Source of the DNA: Ruminococcus sp.
GTDB taxonomy: Bacteria; Bacillota_A; Clostridia; Oscillospirales; Ruminococcaceae
Direction: 5' to 3'
NCBI RefSeq assembly: GCF_016283395.1
Contig: NZ_JAEEMU010000034.1
Coordinates: forward strand, 62,001-126,000
Length of the DNA: 64,000 bases
Positions 24,597 through 33,285 of the stretch are shown here, in pieces. Position numbers and translations under genes: made by a program. The notes beneath the pieces were generated by a model that did no database searches, was not told the origin of the DNA, and was given only the letters and a program-made list of their open reading frames with translations. The first letter of the stretch is position 1; every line of letters starts with the position of its first letter.

Positions 24597-26510
24597 TTAT
24601 CTTTTTTGCCTTCCCGGCTTTGACATCTTATGCTTGTACATTCTTGCATCACTTATTTTGAGAAGGTCTTCAATGCGGGTATTTTTATCAGCCTCGATGA
24701 GGTATGCACCGTGACTGAGTTCGAGTTTGTAAGGTTTACCCTGACTCATATTATACTCATTGCACAGACGCGTCAGATCGAAATTGAACTTATCCAGCTT
24801 TTCCTGTGAATAATCAGAAGCGTAGATGTAGAATTCGTCGCCGCCTGCACGGCCTGCTATTTCATTTGAAGTACAGCACTGAGTAATTATATCTGCTGCT
24901 GCCTTGATAGCGGCATCTCCTTCGTTATGGCCATAAATATCGTTGATATGTTTAAGGCCGTCCATATCAAGTACCATTGTGCAGACGATGCTTTTCTTTT
25001 CGAGGTTATTAACAGCATACTCAGAAGCATCATTGAATCCACGGCGGTTGAACATTCCTGTGAGCGCATCATGTATACTGATCTGTTTCTGTTTTTCGTA
25101 GAGTCCCTTTTGCTTTTCGTAAAGCTTATTGATATTGTCATTTTTCCATAGACGTTCAATAGTGACCGAAAGGTTGAGCAGGAAGATATTATAGAAATCG
25201 GTGAAGATATCGTCATCTTCCATTTCGATAAGGGTATATCCGAACATTCTTTCAGAGCAGTAAATACACATTATATAATAGAAATGCGGTACATCAGAGT
25301 TTACCTGCGGTATCATATTGGCACTTCTCATAGGCTGATCTGTTTTTAAATACTCATTTTCCTTGTCTATCCATATCAGTGGTACGAATTTATCTGACGG
25401 AACGGAGTATTCGCTGGTACATGAAAGCCTGCCCTTTGTATCGGTCTGAGTGAACAGGAAGAAAGCGGTGTAATCACCGAAGTTTGTTGCACATTCTTTG
25501 AAAGAATGTTCGAGATCATTCAGCTTTTCCACCTTATTTAGCTTGAGTATGGCAGCCTGTGCGTCGTTTACGCAGTTATCGAAATAACGGATACTATTGT
25601 TGATCTCATCAATGGTATGAATCTCTTCCTTATATATTATTTTTTCACAGCCGCATGACTGAGAGGGGATTATTCTCGGGGAAACGATATTGTCGCCGCT
25701 GAACGTGCCGTTGTCCATAAGCTGCGCTAATATAGACATTGTTTTTTCAGCAATATCCTCTCTTTCGCGTGTTGCGGTAGTGATATGCGGAACGAACTGC
25801 TTACCCTCAATTGATCCATCATAGCCTGAGACAGAGATATCTTCGGGTATCCTTATTCCTCTGTGTTTAAGTGCAGTTGACAATGATATTGCCATATAGT
25901 CGTTTGAACATATTATAGACTGCGGACGCTCAGGGCGCGACAGGAAGAAATCTGCGGCTTCCTCGCCCTTGTGGAACCAGAAATCGCCCTCAAAGATACC
26001 TACACCGTTCTCGGGCAGCCCTCTTTCTTTCATTACCTCCCTGAACACTTTCAGTCTCAACTGTGCATCGGGGTGTGACAGATAGCCTGTCATGAAACCT
26101 ATTTTTGTATGTTTGTGAACATCTATGAAATGTTCAACAAGTCTGCGCATACCTGATGCATCTTCAAATTCTATATTATAGAATCCGTCAACGTAAGTAC
26201 TTATGGATATTACAGGGCATTTTGCGGTACGAAGCTTTTTGATGATCTTTTCCTCCGCACCTTCTACGTTATAGCCTTCGCCGTCGTAGATTATGCCGTC
26301 GAACTGTTCAAGGTCGATATAGTCTATGAGGTCATATTCTCCCTCAGAGAATTCAAGGGTTTTTTCTCCTATTTTTCCGAGAGAATTGAAATATACAATA
26401 TTGGCATTGATCTTTTTTGCCGCATTATTGAAGCATTTGCAGAGACCGCTTCTGTATCTGCTTGTAAGAGCGCATCCGAAAAATGCTATTGTTTTCAGGG
26501 AATTGATCAT
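24597..26510 (-). CDS. Soluble diguanylate cyclase with LacI-type sensor domain
   Basis: The start is at ATG 26510 behind cggaggtg; the longer frame (26606) has no ribosome site. The protein has 637 residues. Residues 1-285 form a periplasmic-binding-protein-like fold of the LacI/XylR type without any DNA-binding domain, ending in a conserved SCGC. Residues 300-460 are a helical, GAF-like linker. Residues 478-632 are a GGDEF domain with the intact GGDEF at 556-560 and the substrate-site DMDGLKHIND. The RxxD inhibitory site is absent. No membrane helix or signal peptide is present, so it senses a cytoplasmic ligand, perhaps an imported sugar, and makes c-di-GMP. It lies 92 bp after the EAL gene and probably in one operon with it. 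Confidence 0.9.
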   Translation of the reverse strand: MINSLKTIAFFGCALTSRYRSGLCKCFNNAAKKINANIVYFNSLGKIGEKTLEFSEGEYDLIDYIDLEQFDGIIYDGEGYNVEGAEEKIIKKLRTAKCPVISISTYVDGFYNIEFEDASGMRRLVEHFIDVHKHTKIGFMTGYLSHPDAQLRLKVFREVMKERGLPENGVGIFEGDFWFHKGEEAADFFLSRPERPQSIICSNDYMAISLSTALKHRGIRIPEDISVSGYDGSIEGKQFVPHITTATREREDIAEKTMSILAQLMDNGTFSGDNIVSPRIIPSQSCGCEKIIYKEEIHTIDEINNSIRYFDNCVNDAQAAILKLNKVEKLNDLEHSFKECATNFGDYTAFFLFTQTDTKGRLSCTSEYSVPSDKFVPLIWIDKENEYLKTDQPMRSANMIPQVNSDVPHFYYIMCIYCSERMFGYTLIEMEDDDIFTDFYNIFLLNLSVTIERLWKNDNINKLYEKQKGLYEKQKQISIHDALTGMFNRRGFNDASEYAVNNLEKKSIVCTMVLDMDGLKHINDIYGHNEGDAAIKAAADIITQCCTSNEIAGRAGGDEFYIYASDYSQEKLDKFNFDLTRLCNEYNMSQGKPYKLELSHGAYLIEADKNTRIEDLLKISDARMYKHKMSKPGRQKR

Positions 26511-26589
26511 TGGTTTTTTCACCTCCGATGAGAGATCTTGCATATGATAGTGACTTTGCCGAAAATTACGGTTTGGTCGGTGATTAATG

Positions 26590-26599
26590 ATCATATGAT
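26590..26599. promoter_or_regulatory. ATCATATGAT palindrome before the GGDEF gene
   Basis: The same 10-bp palindrome lies in the spacer of the EAL-gene promoter at 30044-30053. Here it sits 80 bp upstream of the cyclase start, at the end of the EAL gene. It may bind the same regulator. Confidence 0.4.
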
Positions 26600-26602
26600 T
26601 TA

Positions 26603-29600
26603 TCATTTATAGTTGAAAACGATATTATGCTTTATCTCCTTATCGTTTACAAGTATTTTTATCCTTCCGTTAACGATATGTATGTTTTCTTCGGGAGCAT
26701 AGGTATCTTTTTCAATGGCAGAGCGTACAACGGCATTGATATCTGAATTTGAGATATTCAGTGATGTATTGTTGTCATATCCGCCGAAAATAAGTGCTTT
26801 TTCGCCCGTATCCTCAAGCTTTAGCGAGGAACTGCTTAAATTGATATCAGATATGCCGTTCAAAGCGCCGAAAACCGTTGTATTGTCCGACATTATGTTG
26901 AATACAGCTCCGAAGTTGTCCGTGCTGACTTTTGCATTTGCTCCGTTTAATGAGCCAATGCAACACATATAATTGTTTTTGCTGTATAAATGGATAGTGC
27001 TTTTGTTTATAGAAACACAGGCATTGTTTTCGAGCGAACCGATGAGCAGACCTGTTTCGCCTGTGAAATCTGCTTCTATAAGGCACATATTTATCACAGG
27101 CTTGGTCTCGCCTGTTACAGCACCTATGCCTACACAAGTCTCGGTACAGGATTTGAAGTTGTATTCTCCGCGGTTTATTCTTATAGTACCGCCAAGACCC
27201 GAGCCTATGCAGACACCTTTTTGTCCGCGGCAGTTTATCCTTATTGCGCCGTCCTGCTCGAATACCAGTTCACCGTGACGAGCATCAAGAGCGTTTCCGA
27301 TACCGTAGTATTCGGGTGCATTGAGATCGATATTGAGGGTACCGTCACCTTCCATGACAAGCTTTGAGGATTCATGTACCTGAATACCCGAGTCGAGCAG
27401 GTGATTTGTACCGCAAAGAACGATAGTAACGTTTGAATTTGCACCTATCTCGATACATGGACGCTTCTTGATATTTGTAAAGACTACGTCCTCAAGAGTT
27501 ATGCTGCCGCTGTAGCCTGACTCGATGCGCAGGTGGACATTGGTTTTCATTTCGGGAGTTCCGATAATGGAAACATCTTTATATACCATTTCGTCTTTGC
27601 CCACAATTATATCGGTATAGCCGTTCTTGACAAGCTTTGTGAGGGAGATACGGTTGGTCTTTCCTGCTGAATAGACTTTCTTGTTGCTGCCGTCAATATG
27701 TTCCTGATGATACTGCTTTATCTCATTTCTGAGCTTTTCGTCTATCTGAGGAATGATATCTGCCGACGGTCTTGCGGTGTAGAAGCCCTGTATCAGGTCT
27801 GCACCAAGATGTATCACAGTGCGCAGTTCTTCCGATGTTTCAACACCCTCTGCAAGAGCCATGATATTGTTATCGTGACAGAAATCAATGATCTCGCTGA
27901 CAAAGTGCTGTTTTTTAGGCTGATCCTGTATGCCGCTCAGGAGAGAACGGTCTATTTTAACGTAATCAGGCATATATCTCAGAAGATTGCTGACATTTGA
28001 ATAACCTGTGCCGTAATCATCAACAGCAAAGCTGATATTGTATTGTCTGTAGAAATTCTGGAGCCTTGTAAGATCAGTATCGCTGAGTTCGGCTTCTTCT
28101 GTAAGCTCAACGACTATTTCTGTTGAATTATTATCCAGATAGTCTTTAAGTACAGGAAGATCATCATTGTTTATCCTTACACCCGGGATACTGTTGATGA
28201 ATATCTTTACCTTGCCCAATGACTCGCTTTTTTCCTTTATTGTACGGAGTACGTTCAGGAATGTAGCGCGTTCCACATCACTGAGGCGTTCCTGCATAGT
28301 TGCGAACTTGATGATAGAAAGGGGACTTACGTATGGAACAGTCTTTGAGCGCATAAGAGCTTCATAGCCGTATATTCTTCCGTCTGTGGTATTGACGATA
28401 GGCTGGAAGTGATAATCCAGAAGATTTTCATCGAGTATTTTTGCAACAAGATCGTACTCTTTCTTTTCCTTTTCGTCAAGACTTCCGTAGGCGTAGGAAT
28501 AAACAGCGAATTTATTATTTCGCAGACGGTCCAGCTGCTCCTGCATATGCTTGAGAGTGATATTGCGTTTGAGTATCTCGAAGCCTCTGCATACCGCACC
28601 TGCCCAGCGTCTGTAGATATCATCGTAGGAATTGCATGGATCTTCATATCTTACTGCCGCATAGCCGAAGCACTCGTTTTCAAAGTAAACGGGCGTAAAG
28701 AAGTAAGCGGCAGGTGATGAGCGTTCAAATTCAAGGTCGGGAAGCATTTCAGTTGCTGAAAAACTCTCCTCCAGACCTGCCATATTGTTTTTGTGATCGC
28801 TGTTATATCTTATAGCGTGGATCATATCTCTGTAGCCGTTATGAGGGACGCTTACCCCGAGACAGATCTTCTGCCATTTACTGTCTATGCAAAGATGAAA
28901 TTCGCTTATACCTTTGAGCTGATAAGCGTATGAATAAACGGTGCTGAGATATTCAGGGAGAGATGACTGTGAGATAAGGCTCTCGTTCATATTATTGAAA
29001 ACAGAGTCATAGCCCTCTTCGGAGATATCTGTGCCCCATTCGCTGCGCTTTATCTGATACTGCGGCATAGATTCATTGTGACAGCCGCAGCTCTCGCCTA
29101 AAAGAATCTGAGATTTCAGCTTGAAAGAGTCGGGAGTCTTATCATTCATTCTTTCCATAAGGAAGCTGAATGCGTATTCGCCGAACTCATAGGCAGGTAT
29201 AAGAGAAGATGTAAGAGAGCAGGGACTTGTCCTGCCCTCGTATGTTGAATCATAACCGACAACCGCGATATCCTTGGGAACACATATGCCGTGCTCGGCG
29301 AATATCTTGCACAGACCTATAGCCATCTGGTCATTTGCACAGGCTACAGCATCGGGCAGGGGGGGATCGGCTAAAAGCTTTTCAGCAAATACTTCACCGC
29401 TTTTGTACCAGAAATCACCGTAAAAGATACGGTCCTCCGATACATTGAGACCTGCTTTTTGCATCGCATCGCGGTAAGCCTTTAAACGCTCCTTTGAGTG
29501 CTTATGCCATTTCTTACCCGAAACGAAAGCGATATCACGGCAGCCGTGTGCCTCGATAAGATGAGTGATGAGCTCAAATACGGCAGAATAGCCGTCTGTG

Positions 29601-29941
29601 CAGATACTCGGGAAGAGGTCGCTTTCCTTTTCTATAACAACGATAGGTCTGTCAAAAGACTCTTTTAATCTGTTTTCCAGCTTCTCGGCTGCGCCTTCTG
29701 TCTGTATGCTGTCTTTCAGGATAATAGCACCGTCAAACTTTTCGGGATTCATCAGTGAGAAGATATTTGACTCACCCTGTTCGCGCTCGGGCGTATCCTG
29801 ATATTTGAGGTACATTGAGAAAATGCAGACATCATAATCCGCAGCGAGAGCTTTCGTGAGGAAGCCACTGATGAAACGGCTTTGATATTCTTCGTCAGCC
29901 TGTCCGACAAACAATGCGAGCTTTTTTCTTGTACTGTTCAT
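26603..29941 (-). CDS. EAL phosphodiesterase with LacI-type sensor and C-terminal beta-helix domain
   Basis: The protein has 1112 residues and an aaagga ribosome site before 29941. Residues 1-290 form a LacI-like sugar-sensor fold ending in ESCGC, without DNA-binding helices and matching the partner cyclase. Residues 300-470 are a linker. Residues 500-740 are an EAL domain with E527 (EALMR), N583, E612, D641-D642, K662 and E698, so the metal and catalytic residues expected for c-di-GMP hydrolysis are all present. Residues 775-1112 are short repeating strands (ITLEDVVF, VTIVLCGTN, LVMEGDGTLNI) typical of a right-handed beta-helix like carbohydrate-binding Cthe_2159-type domains. There is no signal peptide or membrane segment, so this helix is cytoplasmic, which is odd. 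Confidence 0.88.
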   Translation of the reverse strand: MNSTRKKLALFVGQADEEYQSRFISGFLTKALAADYDVCIFSMYLKYQDTPEREQGESNIFSLMNPEKFDGAIILKDSIQTEGAAEKLENRLKESFDRPIVVIEKESDLFPSICTDGYSAVFELITHLIEAHGCRDIAFVSGKKWHKHSKERLKAYRDAMQKAGLNVSEDRIFYGDFWYKSGEVFAEKLLADPPLPDAVACANDQMAIGLCKIFAEHGICVPKDIAVVGYDSTYEGRTSPCSLTSSLIPAYEFGEYAFSFLMERMNDKTPDSFKLKSQILLGESCGCHNESMPQYQIKRSEWGTDISEEGYDSVFNNMNESLISQSSLPEYLSTVYSYAYQLKGISEFHLCIDSKWQKICLGVSVPHNGYRDMIHAIRYNSDHKNNMAGLEESFSATEMLPDLEFERSSPAAYFFTPVYFENECFGYAAVRYEDPCNSYDDIYRRWAGAVCRGFEILKRNITLKHMQEQLDRLRNNKFAVYSYAYGSLDEKEKKEYDLVAKILDENLLDYHFQPIVNTTDGRIYGYEALMRSKTVPYVSPLSIIKFATMQERLSDVERATFLNVLRTIKEKSESLGKVKIFINSIPGVRINNDDLPVLKDYLDNNSTEIVVELTEEAELSDTDLTRLQNFYRQYNISFAVDDYGTGYSNVSNLLRYMPDYVKIDRSLLSGIQDQPKKQHFVSEIIDFCHDNNIMALAEGVETSEELRTVIHLGADLIQGFYTARPSADIIPQIDEKLRNEIKQYHQEHIDGSNKKVYSAGKTNRISLTKLVKNGYTDIIVGKDEMVYKDVSIIGTPEMKTNVHLRIESGYSGSITLEDVVFTNIKKRPCIEIGANSNVTIVLCGTNHLLDSGIQVHESSKLVMEGDGTLNIDLNAPEYYGIGNALDARHGELVFEQDGAIRINCRGQKGVCIGSGLGGTIRINRGEYNFKSCTETCVGIGAVTGETKPVINMCLIEADFTGETGLLIGSLENNACVSINKSTIHLYSKNNYMCCIGSLNGANAKVSTDNFGAVFNIMSDNTTVFGALNGISDINLSSSSLKLEDTGEKALIFGGYDNNTSLNISNSDINAVVRSAIEKDTYAPEENIHIVNGRIKILVNDKEIKHNIVFNYK

Positions 29942-30031
29942 AAGTGCATTCCTTTCCGATAAATAAGCATATAGAGTTGGATCAGATAATGAGGATACTT
30001 ATAATATTATTTATCATTTTCTTTTGTAATT

Positions 30032-30060
30032 ATTATATCATATATCATATGATAAGTCAA
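30032..30060 (-). promoter_or_regulatory. Promoter of EAL gene with operator in its spacer
   Basis: On the minus strand, TTGACT (30060-30055), a 17-bp spacer and TATAAT (30037-30032). The palindrome ATCATATGAT (30044-30053) fills most of the spacer, a position where a repressor would block the promoter. Confidence 0.7.
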
Positions 30061-30117
30061 TTATTATTGACTGTTTGTACAAGAAAATTCAATAAATAAC
30101 TATAAATTAGACATTTA

Positions 30118-30146
30118 TTGATTTATTTTATATTATGTGATATAAT
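30118..30146 (+). promoter_or_regulatory. Promoter of the folate operon
   Basis: TTGATT, a 17-bp spacer and TATAAT at 30141-30146, just upstream of the HD-protein gene. Confidence 0.7.
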
Positions 30147-30181
30147 TAATTGAAACCACCTGTTCATAGGAGGTGCAGATG

Positions 30182-30664
30182 ATGTTGGAAACTGCAAACA
30201 GAATACTGAAAAACAGCACTTTCCGCCTAAAGCTGGAGGAGCTTGAAGAGCTTGAAAAGGAGCGTATTTTCTGCGGACACGGGCTTGAACATCTCCTTGC
30301 TGTGGCGAGGATGACCATGCTCATATGCATAGAGAGAGGAATATCTGCCGAAGAGGATATCGTTTATTCCGCAGCACTTCTCCATGACATAGGCAGAGTT
30401 GAGGAATATACACAGGGGATTCCCCATGAGACAGTTGGAGCAGAAACGGCACAGCGGATATTGTCTGAGGTCGGCTGCGGCAGTAAAAAAGCAGAGAAAA
30501 TAATCGGTATCATACGTTCTCACAGGAGTGAGGGCGACAAAGCCGATACACTGGAAGCTGTATTTTACGAAGCTGATAAAAAGTCAAGAATGTGCAGCTT
30601 CTGCAAGGCGCAGAACGAATGTAACTGGCCAAATGAAAAGCGAAATGATCATATAGAGGTATGA
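30182..30664 (+). CDS. HD-domain phosphohydrolase at head of folate operon
   Basis: The start is taken as ATG 30182, 8 bp after AGGAGG; ATG 30179 is also possible. The protein has 160 residues. The HD motifs are HGLEHLLAVARM (about 33), AALLHDIGR with the HD pair (about 65) and the later HETVGAE (about 80). The C terminus has CSFCKAQNEC, four cysteines suited to a metal site. It overlaps folP by 4 bp. The family hydrolyses phosphate esters or nucleotides. By context it could supply the missing phosphatase step from dihydroneopterin triphosphate towards dihydroneopterin, but this is inference. Confidence 0.82.
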   Translation: MLETANRILKNSTFRLKLEELEELEKERIFCGHGLEHLLAVARMTMLICIERGISAEEDIVYSAALLHDIGRVEEYTQGIPHETVGAETAQRILSEVGCGSKKAEKIIGIIRSHRSEGDKADTLEAVFYEADKKSRMCSFCKAQNECNWPNEKRNDHIEV

Positions 30665-31503
30665 GTATGAAGATAGGCAATAAAGAATTTGACGTAAGCA
30701 GCAATTGCTACATTATGGGAATACTGAATGTTACTCCTGATTCTTTTTCAGACGGCGGACGGTTCAATAATATGGACTCTGCCCTGAGACAGACCGAAAA
30801 GATGATAGAAGAGGGAATGGACATACTTGATATCGGCGGCGAATCAACCCGTCCCGGATATACAAAGATATCCGATGATGAGGAGATACAGCGTACAGCA
30901 CCTGTTATAGAGGCTGTAAAGAGCCGCTTTGATGTGCCCATATCCCTTGATACTTACAAATACAAAGTTGCAGAAGCAGGCATTAGTGCAGGTGCAGACC
31001 TTATCAACGATATATGGGGACTTAAATACGACAACGGCGAAATGGCATCACTGATAGCTAAAAATAACAAAGCCTGCTGTCTTATGCATAACAGGGAGAA
31101 TATGGACTACACTTCCTACTTCGATGATGTTATATCGGATATGGAGGGAACTGTTAAAATAGCGGAAAAAGCAGGAATTGCCCGTGACAGGATAATCCTT
31201 GACCCAGGAGTAGGCTTTGCCAAGACATATGAGAACAACCTCGAAGTCATCGACCGCATGGACGAGTTTTGTAAAAGGCTGGGCTATCCCGTATTGCTGG
31301 GAGCTTCGAGAAAATCAGTCATAGGACTTACTCTTGACCTGCCCTCAGATGAGCGTCTTGAAGGAACTATAGCTCTTTCCGTTATCGGAGCAATGAAGGG
31401 GGCGGCTTTTCTCCGCGTTCACGATATAAAAGAAAACGTTCGCGCCGTAAAAATGACAATGGCAGTGATGAAAGGCTACAAAAATGGACAGGATATGCAT
31501 TGA
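30661..31503 (+). CDS. folP: Dihydropteroate synthase
   Basis: The protein has 280 residues. The ATG at 30661 overlaps the HD gene stop; an ATG two codons later is an equal candidate. Motifs are MGILNVTPDSFSDGG, DIGGESTRPG, DLINDIWG, DPGVGFAKT and GASRKSVIG, all DHPS signatures for binding pterin-pyrophosphate and p-aminobenzoate. It makes dihydropteroate. Its 3' end overlaps the folB-folK gene by 20 bp. Confidence 0.97.
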   Translation: MSMKIGNKEFDVSSNCYIMGILNVTPDSFSDGGRFNNMDSALRQTEKMIEEGMDILDIGGESTRPGYTKISDDEEIQRTAPVIEAVKSRFDVPISLDTYKYKVAEAGISAGADLINDIWGLKYDNGEMASLIAKNNKACCLMHNRENMDYTSYFDDVISDMEGTVKIAEKAGIARDRIILDPGVGFAKTYENNLEVIDRMDEFCKRLGYPVLLGASRKSVIGLTLDLPSDERLEGTIALSVIGAMKGAAFLRVHDIKENVRAVKMTMAVMKGYKNGQDMH

Positions 31504-32302
31504 TGAACTGAAAATATTTGCTCATCACGGTGTATTTGAGCATGAGAACATAAACGGACAGAATTTCTACGTTAATGCTGTGCTTTATGTTGATACCGAA
31601 AAGGCAGGTCTTACCGATGAACTGGAACATTCAGTGGATTATGGCATGGTCTGCGGAGTCATAAAAGAAGCCATGACGCAGAAAACTTATAAGCTTATAG
31701 AAGCAGCTGCGCAGGCTGTAGCAGTAGCCGTGCTTAAAAGCTCACCGCTAATAGTCCGCACGGATATCGAGATAAGGAAGCCTGAAGCACCTATAGATAT
31801 GGAATTCGGCTCTGTATCTGTAAAAATAAGCCGCAGCTGGCATACTGCACTTATCGCACTTGGTTCAAATATAGGCGACAGCAAAAGCATTATTGCAGAA
31901 GCTGTGAAAAAGATAGAGCAAAACGAGTATATCCGCAATATAAAGCAGTCGTCACTTATAGTTACCAAGCCCTATGGCTATACGGAGCAGGGCGATTTCC
32001 TCAACGGAGCACTTATGTGCGAGACAGTGCTTTCGCCGCATGGACTCCTTGATCTTATGCATGGTATAGAAAATGAAGCAGGCAGAACCCGTGAGATACA
32101 CTGGGGACCGAGGACGCTTGACCTTGACCTGATATTCTACGACAAAAATATCATATCCGAGCCCGATCTCACAGTTCCTCACCCCGATATGCAGAACAGA
32201 GACTTCGTACTCAGACCTGCGGCAGAGCTTATGCCTGATTATGTACACCCTGTGCTTGGCTGTAAAGTTTCGGAACTTCTTGAAAGGTTGAATGAAAAAT
32301 GA
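31484..32302 (+). CDS. folBK: Bifunctional dihydroneopterin aldolase / HPPK fusion
   Basis: The protein has 272 residues. Residues 1-115 are dihydroneopterin aldolase (IFAHHGVFEHE, the Lys of a TYKLIEAAAQAVA-like segment starting at KLIEAA). Residues 118-272 are 6-hydroxymethyl-dihydropterin pyrophosphokinase (ALIALGSNIGDS, QGDFLNGAL, WGPRTLDLDLIFY, PHPDMQNRDFVLRP). It carries out two consecutive folate steps. The fusion is common in Firmicutes. It overlaps folA by 4 bp. Confidence 0.97.
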   Translation: MDRICIDELKIFAHHGVFEHENINGQNFYVNAVLYVDTEKAGLTDELEHSVDYGMVCGVIKEAMTQKTYKLIEAAAQAVAVAVLKSSPLIVRTDIEIRKPEAPIDMEFGSVSVKISRSWHTALIALGSNIGDSKSIIAEAVKKIEQNEYIRNIKQSSLIVTKPYGYTEQGDFLNGALMCETVLSPHGLLDLMHGIENEAGRTREIHWGPRTLDLDLIFYDKNIISEPDLTVPHPDMQNRDFVLRPAAELMPDYVHPVLGCKVSELLERLNEK

Positions 32303-32793
32303 TCAATATAGTGGCAGCAGTAGCTGCAAATGGTGTTATAGGCTGCAACGGGAAGATACCGTGGGACATTCCCGAGGACAGAGCTTTTTTTCGCAAGCTT
32401 ACAAAAGGAAATATATGTATAATGGGCACGAGGACCTATGAGAGCATAGGCAGACCGCTGCCCGACAGGATAAATATAGTCGTTTCTTCGTCGCAGAGCC
32501 TTTTTTCGCGCAATCTGCGAACTGTGAAAAGCCTTGACGAAGCTGTGAAGCTCGCTCAAAAATGTGCGGAGCAGTGCGGGGGAGATATGGAGATATACCT
32601 CTGCGGCGGAAAAAGGATATACGCCGAGGGACTTGAGATAGCCGACCGTATTTACCTTACCGAGCTTGACCGCCCATATGAGGGAAATGCTTTCTTCCCC
32701 GAGTTTGACAAAAGCAAATATGAGCTTGTACAGCATGAACGTCGAGACGATCTTGGACTGAGCTTTTCCGTATACGAAAAGAAGAACAAATGA
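32299..32793 (+). CDS. folA: Dihydrofolate reductase
   Basis: The protein has 164 residues, standard size. Motifs are VAAVAANGVIGCNGKIPWDIPED (given here in parts: ANGVIG, KIPWDIPED with the catalytic acid), MGTRTYESIGRPLPDR and YLCGGKRIY for NADPH. It reduces dihydrofolate and closes the folate operon. No folE (GTP cyclohydrolase) or folC is in this cluster. Confidence 0.97.
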   Translation: MINIVAAVAANGVIGCNGKIPWDIPEDRAFFRKLTKGNICIMGTRTYESIGRPLPDRINIVVSSSQSLFSRNLRTVKSLDEAVKLAQKCAEQCGGDMEIYLCGGKRIYAEGLEIADRIYLTELDRPYEGNAFFPEFDKSKYELVQHERRDDLGLSFSVYEKKNK

Positions 32794-32864
32794 TGTACAT
32801 AATAAAAAAACAACTCATTTTTGTGTTTTTATAAGTCGTGATTAAAAGTTAATTAAACGTTTAT

Positions 32865-32913
32865 GCAGCCGTTTCCGAAAACATTTACAGGAAGCGGCTG
32901 CCTTTTTATTTTT
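32865..32913 (+). terminator. Terminator of folate operon
   Basis: A 12-bp stem (gcagccgtttcc/ggaagcggctgc, one wobble) is followed by ctttttattttt. Confidence 0.94.
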
Positions 32914-33285
32914 GTGTGACTTGTATCTCATTTTGATAAAAAAGTATGGTTTTACTGCTGATTTGATATTGGAATTACCACTGTTAACAATATAACTAAA
33001 AGTTGTTTTTTTAAAGCAATTCAATCACGAATGGTATAAAATCCACTTAAACTGCATTTTTTACACCTTATTGTTAAAGCTTATTGGTAGTACCAATTTT
33101 TACATTTAATTAAAATAGCAAATTATGGCAACTTAAATTAATTACAGCAAGTATTGGCTTGTGTTTATTAGCCAAATAGTTTATCCTGTAAGGGAAATAT
33201 ATAGAGCATTTGCTCATCAGGGGTTTATTTAATCATTAATTTGTCGACACAAAAATAAAAATGTTTAAACAAAGGAGTGATTAGA
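32914..33285 (+). promoter_or_regulatory. Long AT-rich leader before the GH11-CE1 gene
   Basis: This is about 370 bp with no gene. It holds an inverted repeat (ttggct at 33154 and agccaa at 33170, 10-nt loop) and a small hairpin gagcattTGCTC near 33204. No convincing -35/-10 pair was found. The length and dyads suggest regulation of the xylanase gene, either an operator or a stabilising 5' UTR. Confidence 0.4.
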
